From: Flavobacteriaceae bacterium EG-1
GTDB taxonomy: Bacteria; Bacteroidota; Bacteroidia; Flavobacteriales; Flavobacteriaceae
Direction of reading: 5' to 3'
Length of the DNA: 64,000 nt
Assembly (NCBI RefSeq): GCF_009649685.1
Contig: NZ_WJPK01000002.1
Span: forward strand, 1,032,202-1,096,201
This document shows, one piece after another, positions 29,101 through 35,738 of the stretch. The translations under genes were made by a program, and so were the position numbers. Positions within the stretch are counted from its first letter, which is position 1, and each line of letters begins with the position of its first letter. The notes below the pieces were generated by a model. The model was not told where the DNA came from, made no database searches, and saw only the letters and a program-made list of their open reading frames with translations.

Positions 29101-29262
29101 TTCCTTCATTTCATTTACAGCCTTATTTGTAAATGTGATGGCAAGTATGTTTTTAAAACTATTGCTTTCACTTAAGGCAATTTTTAAATACTCTTTAACC
29201 AAAGTATGTGTTTTGCCAGACCCAGCAGAAGCGTTATAAATTTTAAAACTAGTTGATTGCAA
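26173..29262 (-). CDS. UvrD-family helicase/nuclease, AddA-like
   Basis: About 1029 residues. Walker A is in YNASAGSGKTHTLVKEYL at the extreme N-terminus. Further motifs are HFFIDEFQDTSAAQWGNL (Walker B), FLVGDSKQAIYRWRGG, IRIMTIHKSKGLEFPIVIF and VAQTRAEKALYI. The C-terminal PD-(D/E)XK nuclease has HHGTLIHYILSLIE and TIIDYKTGLKNPKHKEQLYTY. This is the ATP-driven subunit of a double-strand-break resection enzyme, partner of the AddB-like protein. No ATG is available at the N-terminus. I prefer TTG 29262 because it starts just before the conserved FKIYNASAGSGKT; TTG 29307 would add 15 residues. It is divergent from the superoxide dismutase gene. Confidence 0.9.
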   Translation of the reverse strand: MQSTSFKIYNASAGSGKTHTLVKEYLKIALSESNSFKNILAITFTNKAVNEMKERVLVSLYDFSLQSLPDKSKSLFQDLMIELNVSAAQLQKRSGSTLKYILHNYAFFDVSTIDKFTHRIIRTFAKDLKLPQNFEPVVETDLLLDEAISRVIQKAGSDNQLTKILIEFALEKIDDNRSWDITYDLNKIGQLIFKENHAQHLEKLALKNMPIFLHLKKVILKKITTLEKLIIINATIATEEIEKSGLNLTDFPYQTLPNHFKKIADKIFDPSILYSNKLQENLESGAILKKGVELPSNEFLENLFHYYIQIKTSIYKRSYLKNIYKNLVPLTVLSVIQKEVLAIEKERDQIPIFKFNQIISKEIKNQPAPFIYERLGEKYRHFFIDEFQDTSAAQWGNLIPLIDNALASEGGSLFLVGDSKQAIYRWRGGKAEQFINLASNFQNPFVLQPVVNNLPINYRSYSQIVEFNNEFFTWTSGLLNKNTYKDLYINGNQQKTNSKKGGFVRLNFITKDTTIDTTELHCEQVLSTIIEINEKNYSFKDITILVRGNTKGALLADYLSSKNIPIISSDSLLLESNLKVCFLINILQYATGFKDKELAYRILDFLAPKNTKHNFIYSNIDDLENFLFTAYNFSIKKIERLSTFDSLEYAIRQFNLAPSADAYIIFLMDVTLDVEKRDGGSIQNFLNYWNKKKDKLAIASPENIDAIRIMTIHKSKGLEFPIVIFPFADANIYNHKDKMIWSPVNSQDFEGFDEILLSEKSELVQYPNEAANLFNVETQMMELDAMNVLYVAQTRAEKALYIISEKKSSKSKNDKIVNYSDIFRSYLVQKNLWQAEKSIYDFGELESLTKEIAIDTNSEELTYQYTFRDRPNFNIVTSGGMLWNSNREEAMHHGTLIHYILSLIETGENLPNAIDKVLKNGDITQEEITSITTTINDIIQHEKLAEYYSDKYHSLNERDILTSKGELLRPDRISILNNEVTIIDYKTGLKNPKHKEQLYTYADALIEMGYTIKSKIIVYINTNIILEFV

Positions 29263-29338
29263 AAGCTTTTTAATGCAAATTACTAATTCTAAAAGAGTTC
29301 TTAACAAATTATTAGTGCATTATGTTTGTTAAAAAATG

Positions 29339-29346
29339 TAAATTTG
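29339..29346 (+). promoter_or_regulatory. Probable -7 element of the superoxide dismutase gene
   Basis: TAAATTTG matches TAnnTTTG exactly and lies 34 nt before the sod start codon. No TTTG is found 17-19 nt upstream, so the -33 part is weak. Confidence 0.5.
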
Positions 29347-29380
29347 AAGAAAATGAATATTAATTTAAAAACAATATAAA

Positions 29381-29989
29381 ATGGCTTTTGAACTACCTAA
29401 ATTGCCTTATGCATATGATGCTTTAGAACCACACATTGATGCGAAAACTATGGAAATTCACCATACAAAACATCATAATGGATATACTACTAAATTGAAT
29501 GCTGCTATTGAGGGAACAGATTTGTATGGCAAATCTATTGAAGATATTTTGAAAAATTTAGACATGTCAAATTCGGCAGTACGAAATAACGGTGGTGGTT
29601 TTTTTAACCACTCTTTGTTTTGGAGTGTGATGTCACCTGATGGTGGAGGAAACCCTTCTGGTGAATTGGCAGATGCTATTAATGAAGCTTTTGGATCTTT
29701 TGAATCGTTTAAAGAAAAATTTGCTGCTGCAGCTGGAACTAGATTCGGATCTGGTTGGGCTTGGTTATGTGTACATCCTGGTGGTAAAGTAGAAATTTGT
29801 TCAACACCTAACCAAGATAATTCCTTAATGCCGAATACTGGTTGCGGAGGTTACCCAATTTTAGGGTTAGATGTTTGGGAACATGCATATTATCTGAACT
29901 ACCAAAATAGAAGACCTGATTATATTGGGGCATTCTTTAATGTAATTAATTGGGATAAAGTAGCAGAATTATTTGCAGCAAATAAGTAG
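29381..29989 (+). CDS. Superoxide dismutase (Fe/Mn type)
   Basis: 202 residues, the usual length. Metal ligands are visible in HHTKHHNGY (His27 region), FFNHSLFW, and [18 protein letters not shown] (Asp and His). The outer-sphere Gln lies in the C-terminal half ([11 protein letters not shown]), the position used by manganese-type enzymes rather than iron-type ones, so manganese or cambialistic use is likely. It is cytoplasmic with no signal peptide and removes superoxide. It is a single-gene transcript: a TAnnTTTG box lies upstream and a strong terminator 17 nt downstream. Confidence 0.95.
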   Translation: MAFELPKLPYAYDALEPHIDAKTMEIHHTKHHNGYTTKLNAAIEGTDLYGKSIEDILKNLDMSNSAVRNNGGGFFNHSLFWSVMSPDGGGNPSGELADAINEAFGSFESFKEKFAAAAGTRFGSGWAWLCVHPGGKVEICSTPNQDNSLMPNTGCGGYPILGLDVWEHAYYLNYQNRRPDYIGAFFNVINWDKVAELFAANK

Positions 29990-30006
29990 AACTAATACTT
30001 ATGGTA

Positions 30007-30043
30007 AAAAGCTTCTAAGATTATTTTCTTAGAAGCTTTTTTT
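30007..30043 (+). terminator. Terminator of the superoxide dismutase gene
   Basis: Perfect 13-bp stem AAAAGCTTCTAAG (30007-30019) / CTTAGAAGCTTTT (30028-30040) with an 8-nt loop and a following T-run. Confidence 0.9.
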
Positions 30044-30054
30044 ATGTTTAAATA

Positions 30055-30128
30055 ATAGAAAAGGGCAGAGAAATCTCCACCCTTTTCGTCCCAAATCTTA
30101 CCATAAACTTAACCTACTTATGCTATGG
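30055..30128 (-). ncRNA. Candidate small RNA, copy 1 of 4
   Basis: Read on the minus strand it begins CCATAGCATAAGTAGGTTAA at 30128, continues through TTTATGGTAAGATTTGGG, and ends in a hairpin plus T-run. The stem (30063-30071 / 30074-30082) has two C-A mismatches on the plus strand that become U-G and G-U wobbles on the minus strand, fixing the direction. A -7-like box TAATTTAG (30141-30134) lies 5 nt before the conserved 5' end. It is the most diverged copy: one change in the body (TTTATGG for TTCATGG) and a different spacer before the hairpin. No shared reading frame is present. Confidence 0.7.
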
Positions 30129-30263
30129 CAAAACTAAATTACTGGTATTGCGGGAAATAAAAAAGGAATTTTACGACTTTTTAAGATATTTAAAAGGCAA
30201 TTTTTAGCGTAAAAACTTACAAATTATTGCTTCAGCCTTGCGAATTAGTAGGTTTATGACAAA

Positions 30264-30333
30264 TAAAAAGGCGGAACATTGTTCCGCCTTTTTCCCCAAA
30301 TCTTACCATGAACTTAACCTACTTATGCTATGG
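30264..30333 (-). ncRNA. Candidate small RNA, copy 2 of 4
   Basis: Same conserved body as the other copies, 5' end CCATAGC at 30333, containing TTCATGGTAAGATTTGGGG. The terminator hairpin has an 8-bp stem GGCGGAAC (30270-30277) / GTTCCGCC (30281-30288), flanked by A and T runs on both sides. The upstream box on the minus strand is TATTTTTG (30346-30339), an exact TAnnTTTG match, ending 5 nt before the conserved 5' end. Body and hairpin match copy 3 at every base. Confidence 0.78.
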
Positions 30334-30601
30334 TTCTTCAAAAATAGAGTGAATTGGAACTATAAAAAAAGGTTTTAGATGAATGGTTATATGTTTGGTT
30401 AAAAGGTTTCATTTAGGTTTTTATCTTATTTATTTAGAAGAAAAAGAATACAAATTAGGATTCGCAGGTTATAGTTTTTTATTGCCTGTTGTTTCCGAAT
30501 TTTTACGAACAAAATTTGCATTTTCTGGAATGTTGATGCTGTAATTTATTTCGTAGAACACGAATTATATTTAGAAACCAGAAATGGATATTTTGTAAAA
30601 A

Positions 30602-30671
30602 TAAAAAGGCGGAACATTGTTCCGCCTTTTTCCCCAAATCTTACCATGAACTTAACCTACTTATGCTATGG
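30602..30671 (-). ncRNA. Candidate small RNA, copy 3 of 4
   Basis: Identical to copy 2 from the conserved 5' end (30671) through the terminator hairpin (30608-30626). The upstream minus-strand box TATATTTG (30684-30677) is an exact TAnnTTTG match, again 5 nt before the conserved 5' end. The flanking sequence between copies 2 and 3 is unrelated beyond about 15 nt, so the repeated unit is the promoter box plus RNA. Confidence 0.78.
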
Positions 30672-30888
30672 TTCTTCAAATATATAGTGAGCCTATGTTT
30701 ATTTAAAACATCTTTGTTAAACTCCCTAATATTCTGTTGAAAGGTATGTTCTGAATTAATAAACACTATTAATTTGGAAGAGAATAATGTAAATGGAGAA
30801 TTTGTGTTTTAGAATTATTGAGAATTAAGATAATTCTTATAACGACTAATTAAATTTACAGTTGAATATAGGGTGATTTTTACGCAAA

Positions 30889-30958
30889 TAAAAAGGTGGA
30901 GAGAACTCCACCTTTTTGCCCCAAATCTTACCATGAACTTAACCTACTTATGCTATGG
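30889..30958 (-). ncRNA. Candidate small RNA, copy 4 of 4
   Basis: Conserved body with 5' end at 30958. The hairpin stem is GGTGGAG (30895-30901) / CTCCACC (30906-30912). Compared with copies 2 and 3, two stem pairs are changed on both sides, so pairing is kept while the sequence differs. The minus-strand upstream box is TATTTTTA (30972-30965), one mismatch to TAnnTTTG, 6 nt before the 5' end. It is the copy nearest to the end of the PurF-like gene on the same strand. Confidence 0.75.
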
Positions 30959-31078
30959 CAAGCCTAAAAATAGCTTTGCTATACGTCAAAATTGTTATTA
31001 ATCGGACTAATGACCTATATTATCGATGAACTACACTATTTGTTGTATTTCGTCGATGAAGGCTTGTTTTAAATAGTG

Positions 31079-32977
31079 TTAATAGGCTCTTTGGCTTTTT
31101 CCTTCGTAAAAATTTATAAATGCTCTGTTTACTACTCTATTTCCACCTTGTGTCGGATAGTTTCCTGTAAAATACCAGTCTCCAAGATTTTTCGGACAAG
31201 CGATATGTAAATTGTCAATAGTTTGATATATAATTTGAACTTCAGCTTTTATATTTTCTGAAGTTAATAATTGACCAATTTTTAATGAAATGTCATCTGG
31301 TGTAAAAGGTGCATAGAATTCTTTTACATAATTTATTATGTTTTTATCCGGTTCATTAACTTGTGCTATTGATTTCTTATAAATATCATCTACAATATGC
31401 ATTGTGTTTTTTTCTTTATGTAAAGCCAATGCAGCTCTAAAGGCAATAAAATCTTCCAGTTTAGCCATGTCGATACCATAGCAATCTGGATATCGAATTT
31501 GTGGTGCTGATGAAACTACTATGATTTTCTTAGGATTTAATCTATCCAATATTCGAATAATACTTTTTTTCAAAGTAGTGCCGCGTACGATACTGTCATC
31601 GATAATCACTAAATTATCATCCTTTTTAACCGAACCATAAGTAATATCATAAACATGAGTTACCAGGTCGTCTCTACTACTGTCTTGCGTTATAAAGGTT
31701 CTTAGTTTGGCATCTTTAATTGCTACTTTTTCAATTCGTGGGCGCACCTTTAAGATATCATGTAATTTTTCTCTTGATATCGATGGTCCTATGGAAAGTA
31801 TCTCCTCTTCTTTATTTTTGTTTAAATAGTTTTGTGCCTCTTTTACCATTCCGTAAAAGGAGGTTTCTGCAGTATTTGGGATATATGAGAATACAGTATT
31901 CTTAATATCGTTATTTATCGAATTTAATATCTGAGGAAAAAGAAGTTTCCCCAATTCCTTCCTTTCTTGATAGATTTCTTTATCACTACCCCTTGAAAAA
32001 TAGATACGCTCAAATGAACATGCTAAACGTTCCTTTGGTTCTAAAATTTGGTCAATAGCAACACGACCACTTTTTTTTACGATAAGAGCATGACCTGGAT
32101 CTAATTCTTTAACATCGTCATAGTTAACATTAAAAACTGTTTGTATTGCAGGCCTTTCTGATGCTACAACAACGACCTCATCATCTTGGTAATAATATGC
32201 TGGCCTAATCCCCCCTGGGTCTCGTAGTACAAAGGCATCGCCATGACCTAATAAGCCTGCCATTGTATAACCCCCATCAAAGTTTTTTGCGGCTCTCTTT
32301 AATATCTTTGAAACACGTAAGCGGTCGGCAATTAAAGCTGAAGCTTCTTTTTTGGTATAGCCTTCTTTTTTAATTTTTTTATAAAGTTTTGCAACTGCAT
32401 CATCTAAGAAATGACCAATTTTTTCCATTACAGTTACTGTGTCAACCATATCTTTAGGATGCTGCCCTAATTGAACTAAATTGTCAAAAAGCTCATGCAC
32501 GTTGGTCATATTAAAATTACCTGCTACTATAAGATTTCTGTGCATCCAGTTGTTTTGACGTAAAAATGGATGTACACTTTCCATACTATTACGACCAAAT
32601 GTGCCATAACGAACATGACCTAAAAGTAATTCACCTATATAAGGAATGTTGGCTTTTTGAAGGCCTACATCATCTTTATACTCAGGATGCTCTATAAGTT
32701 CAGTATTTATTCTATGATTTATTTTATCAAAAATATCTTGAATAGGCTGTTGTTCTATAGATCGTACTCGGCTCATAAAACGAGAACCAACTGGCACATC
32801 AAGTTTAATACTTGCAAACCCCGCACCGTCTTGGCCACGGTTGTGTTGCTTTTCCATCATTAAGTACATTTTATTCACTCCATAAAAGGCTGAACCATAC
32901 TTTTCTTTGTAATACTCCAATGGCTTTAAAAGGCGTATAAGGGAAATTCCGCATTCGTGCTTTATAGCATCGCTCAT
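31079..32977 (-). CDS. Amidophosphoribosyltransferase-like protein, long Bacteroidota form
   Basis: 632 residues against about 470-510 for classical PurF. The class II glutamine amidotransferase domain is N-terminal: HECGIS puts the nucleophile at Cys9, so an eight-residue propeptide must be removed. NRGQDGAG, LLGHVRYGTFG and AGNFNM follow. The phosphoribosyltransferase domain carries the PRPP motif NLVIIDDSIVRGTT. The extra length lies partly in an insertion within the amidotransferase domain and partly in the C-terminal tail (INYVKEFYAPF onward). The standard reaction is PRPP plus glutamine to phosphoribosylamine, the first purine step. Many Bacteroidota also have a shorter PurF, so this may be a paralogue; the purine role is likely but not proven. 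Confidence 0.85.
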   Translation of the reverse strand: MSDAIKHECGISLIRLLKPLEYYKEKYGSAFYGVNKMYLMMEKQHNRGQDGAGFASIKLDVPVGSRFMSRVRSIEQQPIQDIFDKINHRINTELIEHPEYKDDVGLQKANIPYIGELLLGHVRYGTFGRNSMESVHPFLRQNNWMHRNLIVAGNFNMTNVHELFDNLVQLGQHPKDMVDTVTVMEKIGHFLDDAVAKLYKKIKKEGYTKKEASALIADRLRVSKILKRAAKNFDGGYTMAGLLGHGDAFVLRDPGGIRPAYYYQDDEVVVVASERPAIQTVFNVNYDDVKELDPGHALIVKKSGRVAIDQILEPKERLACSFERIYFSRGSDKEIYQERKELGKLLFPQILNSINNDIKNTVFSYIPNTAETSFYGMVKEAQNYLNKNKEEEILSIGPSISREKLHDILKVRPRIEKVAIKDAKLRTFITQDSSRDDLVTHVYDITYGSVKKDDNLVIIDDSIVRGTTLKKSIIRILDRLNPKKIIVVSSAPQIRYPDCYGIDMAKLEDFIAFRAALALHKEKNTMHIVDDIYKKSIAQVNEPDKNIINYVKEFYAPFTPDDISLKIGQLLTSENIKAEVQIIYQTIDNLHIACPKNLGDWYFTGNYPTQGGNRVVNRAFINFYEGKSQRAY

Positions 32978-32991
32978 TTTATATAGGTATT

Positions 32992-33017
32992 AAAAAAGCC
33001 CTGTTTTTTTCAGGGCC
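32992..33017 (-). terminator. Terminator of the PfkB kinase gene
   Basis: On the minus strand: GCCCTG (33016-33011), loop of seven A, CAGGGC (33003-32998), then a T-run (32997-32992). It begins 7 nt after the kinase stop and separates it from the PurF-like gene that starts at 32977. Confidence 0.85.
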
Positions 33018-33023
33018 ACGTTT

Positions 33024-33950
33024 TTATTGTAATTCTATCTCAAATTGTGTAAGCGTTTTAAATTGATGAAGTCTTTTGCTTACTTCAGAACGCTTTAAGC
33101 TTTCCATTCGTTCTGTGCCAAATCGCTCAACGCAAAATGAGGCTAAATTAGAACCATGAATAACAGCTTTTTTTAAATTATCAAAACTTGTGTCTTCTGT
33201 TGCGGCCAAATACCCAGCAAAGCCACCAGCAAATGTGTCTCCTGCCCCTGTTGGATCAAATACTTCCTCTAGCGGTAGCGCGGGCGCAAAGAATACATTG
33301 TCATTATTAAATAATAATGCACCATGTTCCCCTTTTTTAATAACTACATATTTAGGACCCATTTTATGTATTTCCTTCGCGGCTTTAACTAATGAATACT
33401 CATTGGTTAATTGTCGTGCTTCTTCATCATTAATAGTAATAACATCTACTTTTTTAATAACGGCTAATAGCTCTTCTAGTGCATTGTCCATCCAAAAATT
33501 CATCGTATCTAAAATGATAAGCTTTGGTCGTTTCGTCATCTGATTAATTACACCCATTTGAATACTTGGGTGCAGATTACCCAGCATAACAACTTCAGCA
33601 TTTTTAAAATTTTCAGGAACTATGGGGTTGAAATTGGCTAATGTATTTAATTCCGTTACTAATGTATCTCGAGAATTTAAATCGTTATGGTATCTACCTT
33701 TCCAATAGAATGTTTTACCGCCTTTAACAATTTCGATGCCGGAAATATCAATATTCTTACTTTTAAGTAAATCAAGATATTTTTGCGGCAAATCTTCGCC
33801 AACTACTGAAACTATTGCTGAAGACACCTCAAACTGAGAAGCTGATAAACCAATAAACGTTCCTGCTCCTCCCAAAATTTTATCAGTCTTTCCGAAAGGA
33901 GTTTCAATTTCATCAAAAGCTACTGTGCCAACAATCAGAAGTTTGCTCAT
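33024..33950 (-). CDS. PfkB-family carbohydrate/nucleoside kinase
   Basis: Start at ATG 33950 (308 residues), where the conserved SKLLIVGTVAFDEIETPFG begins; a TTG 24 nt upstream is less likely. It has the ribokinase-family sugar/ATP motifs GGAGTFIGLSAS near the N-terminus and the C-terminal signature VFDPTGAGDTFAGGFAGYL with the catalytic Asp. The phosphate acceptor is unknown: members phosphorylate ribose, fructose, adenosine and others. It follows the RNase H gene after 89 nt on the same strand, so the purine-linked neighbours (purN upstream, PurF-like downstream) make a nucleoside or ribose substrate worth testing. Confidence 0.88.
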   Translation of the reverse strand: MSKLLIVGTVAFDEIETPFGKTDKILGGAGTFIGLSASQFEVSSAIVSVVGEDLPQKYLDLLKSKNIDISGIEIVKGGKTFYWKGRYHNDLNSRDTLVTELNTLANFNPIVPENFKNAEVVMLGNLHPSIQMGVINQMTKRPKLIILDTMNFWMDNALEELLAVIKKVDVITINDEEARQLTNEYSLVKAAKEIHKMGPKYVVIKKGEHGALLFNNDNVFFAPALPLEEVFDPTGAGDTFAGGFAGYLAATEDTSFDNLKKAVIHGSNLASFCVERFGTERMESLKRSEVSKRLHQFKTLTQFEIELQ

Positions 33951-34039
33951 TTTATGTAAAAAATTAAGCTGCAAATATACGTTTTGTATTGTATAAAACG
34001 AGACAACAATTAATCAAGTTATCAATATTTATAAGTGTT

Positions 34040-34675
34040 TTATTTACGTCCAAAATCTGCCGGAATTTCCCCCCACACTTTGGTTTCCCATTTTACAATG
34101 GGAGTATTGTAGTCGTTTTCTTTAAGCCAATTTAGAGCTCTCCTTATTAAATTGAAAAGATCTTTGTTTTTAGCGCTTTCTACAAGCTTGGTATTGCATG
34201 TTTTTTTACGAATCCAGCTCATGGCTATCCTAGAATCGGTGTATAATATACGATCGCTATTACGTTCTTTTAAATAAGCTAAACCATGTACTAAAGCTAA
34301 AAACTCACCTATATTATTTGTTCCTTGTTTAAATGGACCTTGTTTGAATAGAAGTTTTTTTGTTTTTGTATCAACTCCTTGATACTCCATTATACCTGGG
34401 TTGCCACTTGATGCCGCATCTACAGCAATAGAATGGTAATTAGGTAATCCAAATTTTAAAAGGTCTTCTTGGGAAACTTTAGTAATTGATGAGCTTTTCT
34501 TACTATAATCAGTATAATTACCGTTAAATGCCCTTTTGGCTTCATTAAAATTTAAAAAAGATTTGTATTGTGCTCCCTTATAACCTTTTATCTGTGCCTT
34601 ACATTCATTCCAAGTTTCATATATACCTGTATTTTTACCTTTCCATACTACGTAATATTTTTTCTTCTTAGCCAT
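34040..34675 (-). CDS. Ribonuclease H with N-terminal viroplasmin domain
   Basis: 211 residues. The N-terminal caulimovirus-viroplasmin-like domain (about 1-52; KKKKYYVVWKGKNTGIYETW, then GAQYKSF and EAKRAF) binds nucleic acid duplexes in eukaryotic RNase H1. The RNase H catalytic domain follows with VDAASSGNPG, NNIGEFLALVHGL (Glu), YTDSRIAMSWI (Asp) and a terminal ADFGRK (Asp). It cuts RNA in RNA-DNA hybrids. The start codon shares one base with the purN stop (TAATG), which points to translational coupling. Confidence 0.9.
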   Translation of the reverse strand: MAKKKKYYVVWKGKNTGIYETWNECKAQIKGYKGAQYKSFLNFNEAKRAFNGNYTDYSKKSSSITKVSQEDLLKFGLPNYHSIAVDAASSGNPGIMEYQGVDTKTKKLLFKQGPFKQGTNNIGEFLALVHGLAYLKERNSDRILYTDSRIAMSWIRKKTCNTKLVESAKNKDLFNLIRRALNWLKENDYNTPIVKWETKVWGEIPADFGRK

Positions 34676-35247
34676 TATTCTTTGAATAACATTTTTTCTA
34701 TAATACGTGGAAAATGTGCATACTCCAACTCATGTACCTTAGCGGCGATTTGTGCTATACTATCTGTATCAACTAATTGGGTTTTAGCTTGAAAAATGAT
34801 GGCTCCCTCGTCATAATTTTCATTTACATAATGTATTGTGATACCAGTTTCGGGTTCATTATTTTCTTTTACAGCATTATGTACATTATTTCCATACATG
34901 CCTTTTCCTCCATATTTTGGTAACAGAGCAGGATGAATATTTATAATTTTTGAGGGAAAATCTTGAATAATAGTTTGTGGCATTTTCCAAAGAAAACCAG
35001 CAAGTATTATGAGGTCTGGATTGATGTCTTGTAGAAGATTTCTAATAACATCAGTTTTGTAAAAGGCATTTTTATTAAAATACAAACCGCTTATATTCAG
35101 ACTGTTGCAACGATCTAAAACTTTGGCATCTCTTTTGTTAGTAAGAACAACGGAAGCGATAACAGATTTTTTGTTTTCTTGAAAGTAACGTACGATGTTT
35201 TCAACATTAGATCCAGAACCAGAGGCAAATAGTACTATTTTTTTCAT
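34675..35247 (-). CDS. purN: Phosphoribosylglycinamide formyltransferase (GART)
   Basis: 190 residues, normal length. N-terminal KKIVLFASGSGSNVENIV, then ILAGFLWKMP, the catalytic IINIHPALLPKYGGKGMYG (Asn and His) and GITIHYVNENYDEGAII (Asp). It transfers a formyl group from 10-formyl-tetrahydrofolate to glycinamide ribonucleotide in purine synthesis. It is divergent from acpP and overlaps the RNase H gene by one base. Confidence 0.95.
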   Translation of the reverse strand: MKKIVLFASGSGSNVENIVRYFQENKKSVIASVVLTNKRDAKVLDRCNSLNISGLYFNKNAFYKTDVIRNLLQDINPDLIILAGFLWKMPQTIIQDFPSKIINIHPALLPKYGGKGMYGNNVHNAVKENNEPETGITIHYVNENYDEGAIIFQAKTQLVDTDSIAQIAAKVHELEYAHFPRIIEKMLFKE

Positions 35248-35364
35248 GATTAAATCATCGATTATCTATTAAATAAATACAGGACGAAAGTAACACACTT
35301 GCGCTAATATTTTTAAATTACAGTACATTTTAACCGTAAATAGTGTTATTAATCTAAAGTTTTT

Positions 35365-35372
35365 TATTTTTG
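35365..35372 (+). promoter_or_regulatory. Probable -7 element of acpP
   Basis: TATTTTTG matches TAnnTTTG exactly, 33 nt before the acpP start codon. The -33 region (35342-35345) does not match TTTG. Confidence 0.5.
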
Positions 35373-35405
35373 CCATTAGTTAAAAAAATTTAAAACCAAA
35401 TTATT

Positions 35406-35639
35406 ATGTCAGACATTGCATCAAGAGTAAAAGCTATCATCATTGATAAATTGGGTGTTGATGAAAACGAAGTAGTATCAGAAGCTAGCTTTACGAACGA
35501 CCTAGGGGCCGATTCATTGGACACCGTCGAGTTGATCATGGAATTCGAAAAAGAATTCGATATCCAAATTCCGGATGACCAAGCAGAAAATATCGCTACT
35601 GTAGGTCAAGCCATCAGTTATATAGAAGAAGCGAAGTAA
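35406..35639 (+). CDS. acpP: Acyl carrier protein
   Basis: 77 residues, acidic, with the phosphopantetheine attachment site [19 protein letters not shown]; the modified serine is Ser37 counting the initiator Met. It carries fatty acyl chains for FAS II. It heads the conserved acpP-fabF-rnc order. A terminator-like hairpin at 35670-35708 follows before fabF, which would let acpP be made in excess. Confidence 0.97.
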   Translation: MSDIASRVKAIIIDKLGVDENEVVSEASFTNDLGADSLDTVELIMEFEKEFDIQIPDDQAENIATVGQAISYIEEAK

Positions 35640-35669
35640 TTTTATGCTTACTTGATAAGATTTAAAAAT

Positions 35670-35708
35670 TATCCATGTGGTACGATGCTGCATGGATATT
35701 TTTTTTTA
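35670..35708 (+). terminator. Terminator-like hairpin between acpP and fabF
   Basis: 8-bp stem TATCCATG (35670-35677) / CATGGATA (35691-35698) with a 13-nt loop, followed by a run of nine or more T. It probably stops part of the acpP transcripts. A near-match -7 box (TCACTTTG, 35712-35719) could restart transcription for fabF. Confidence 0.7.
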
Positions 35709-35738
35709 ATTTCACTTTGCTCATAAAAAAAGCGGTTC

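Larger units (their letters stand above)
29990..31078. other. Non-coding interval holding the sod terminator and the four-copy RNA array
   Basis: 1089 bases without a credible protein gene. The contents are the sod terminator and four repeated minus-strand elements of about 70 nt, whose 5' ends are spaced 205, 338 and 287 nt apart. The DNA between the copies is AT-rich and unrelated between spacers. I see no integrase, transposase or direct repeats of target-site type. Confidence 0.7.

Noticed and set aside
30055-30958. CRISPR-like or integron attC-like interpretation of the four repeats
   Set aside because: Spacing between copies is 205-338 nt and irregular, there are no cas genes or integrase, and each repeat ends in a transcription terminator with a promoter box in front.
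30055-30958. Small peptide encoded by the repeated RNA (ATG GTA AGA TTT GGG in each of copies 2-4)
   Set aside because: The frames diverge at the hairpin, run through the terminator without a shared stop, and copy 1 lacks the same context. No coding pattern is conserved.
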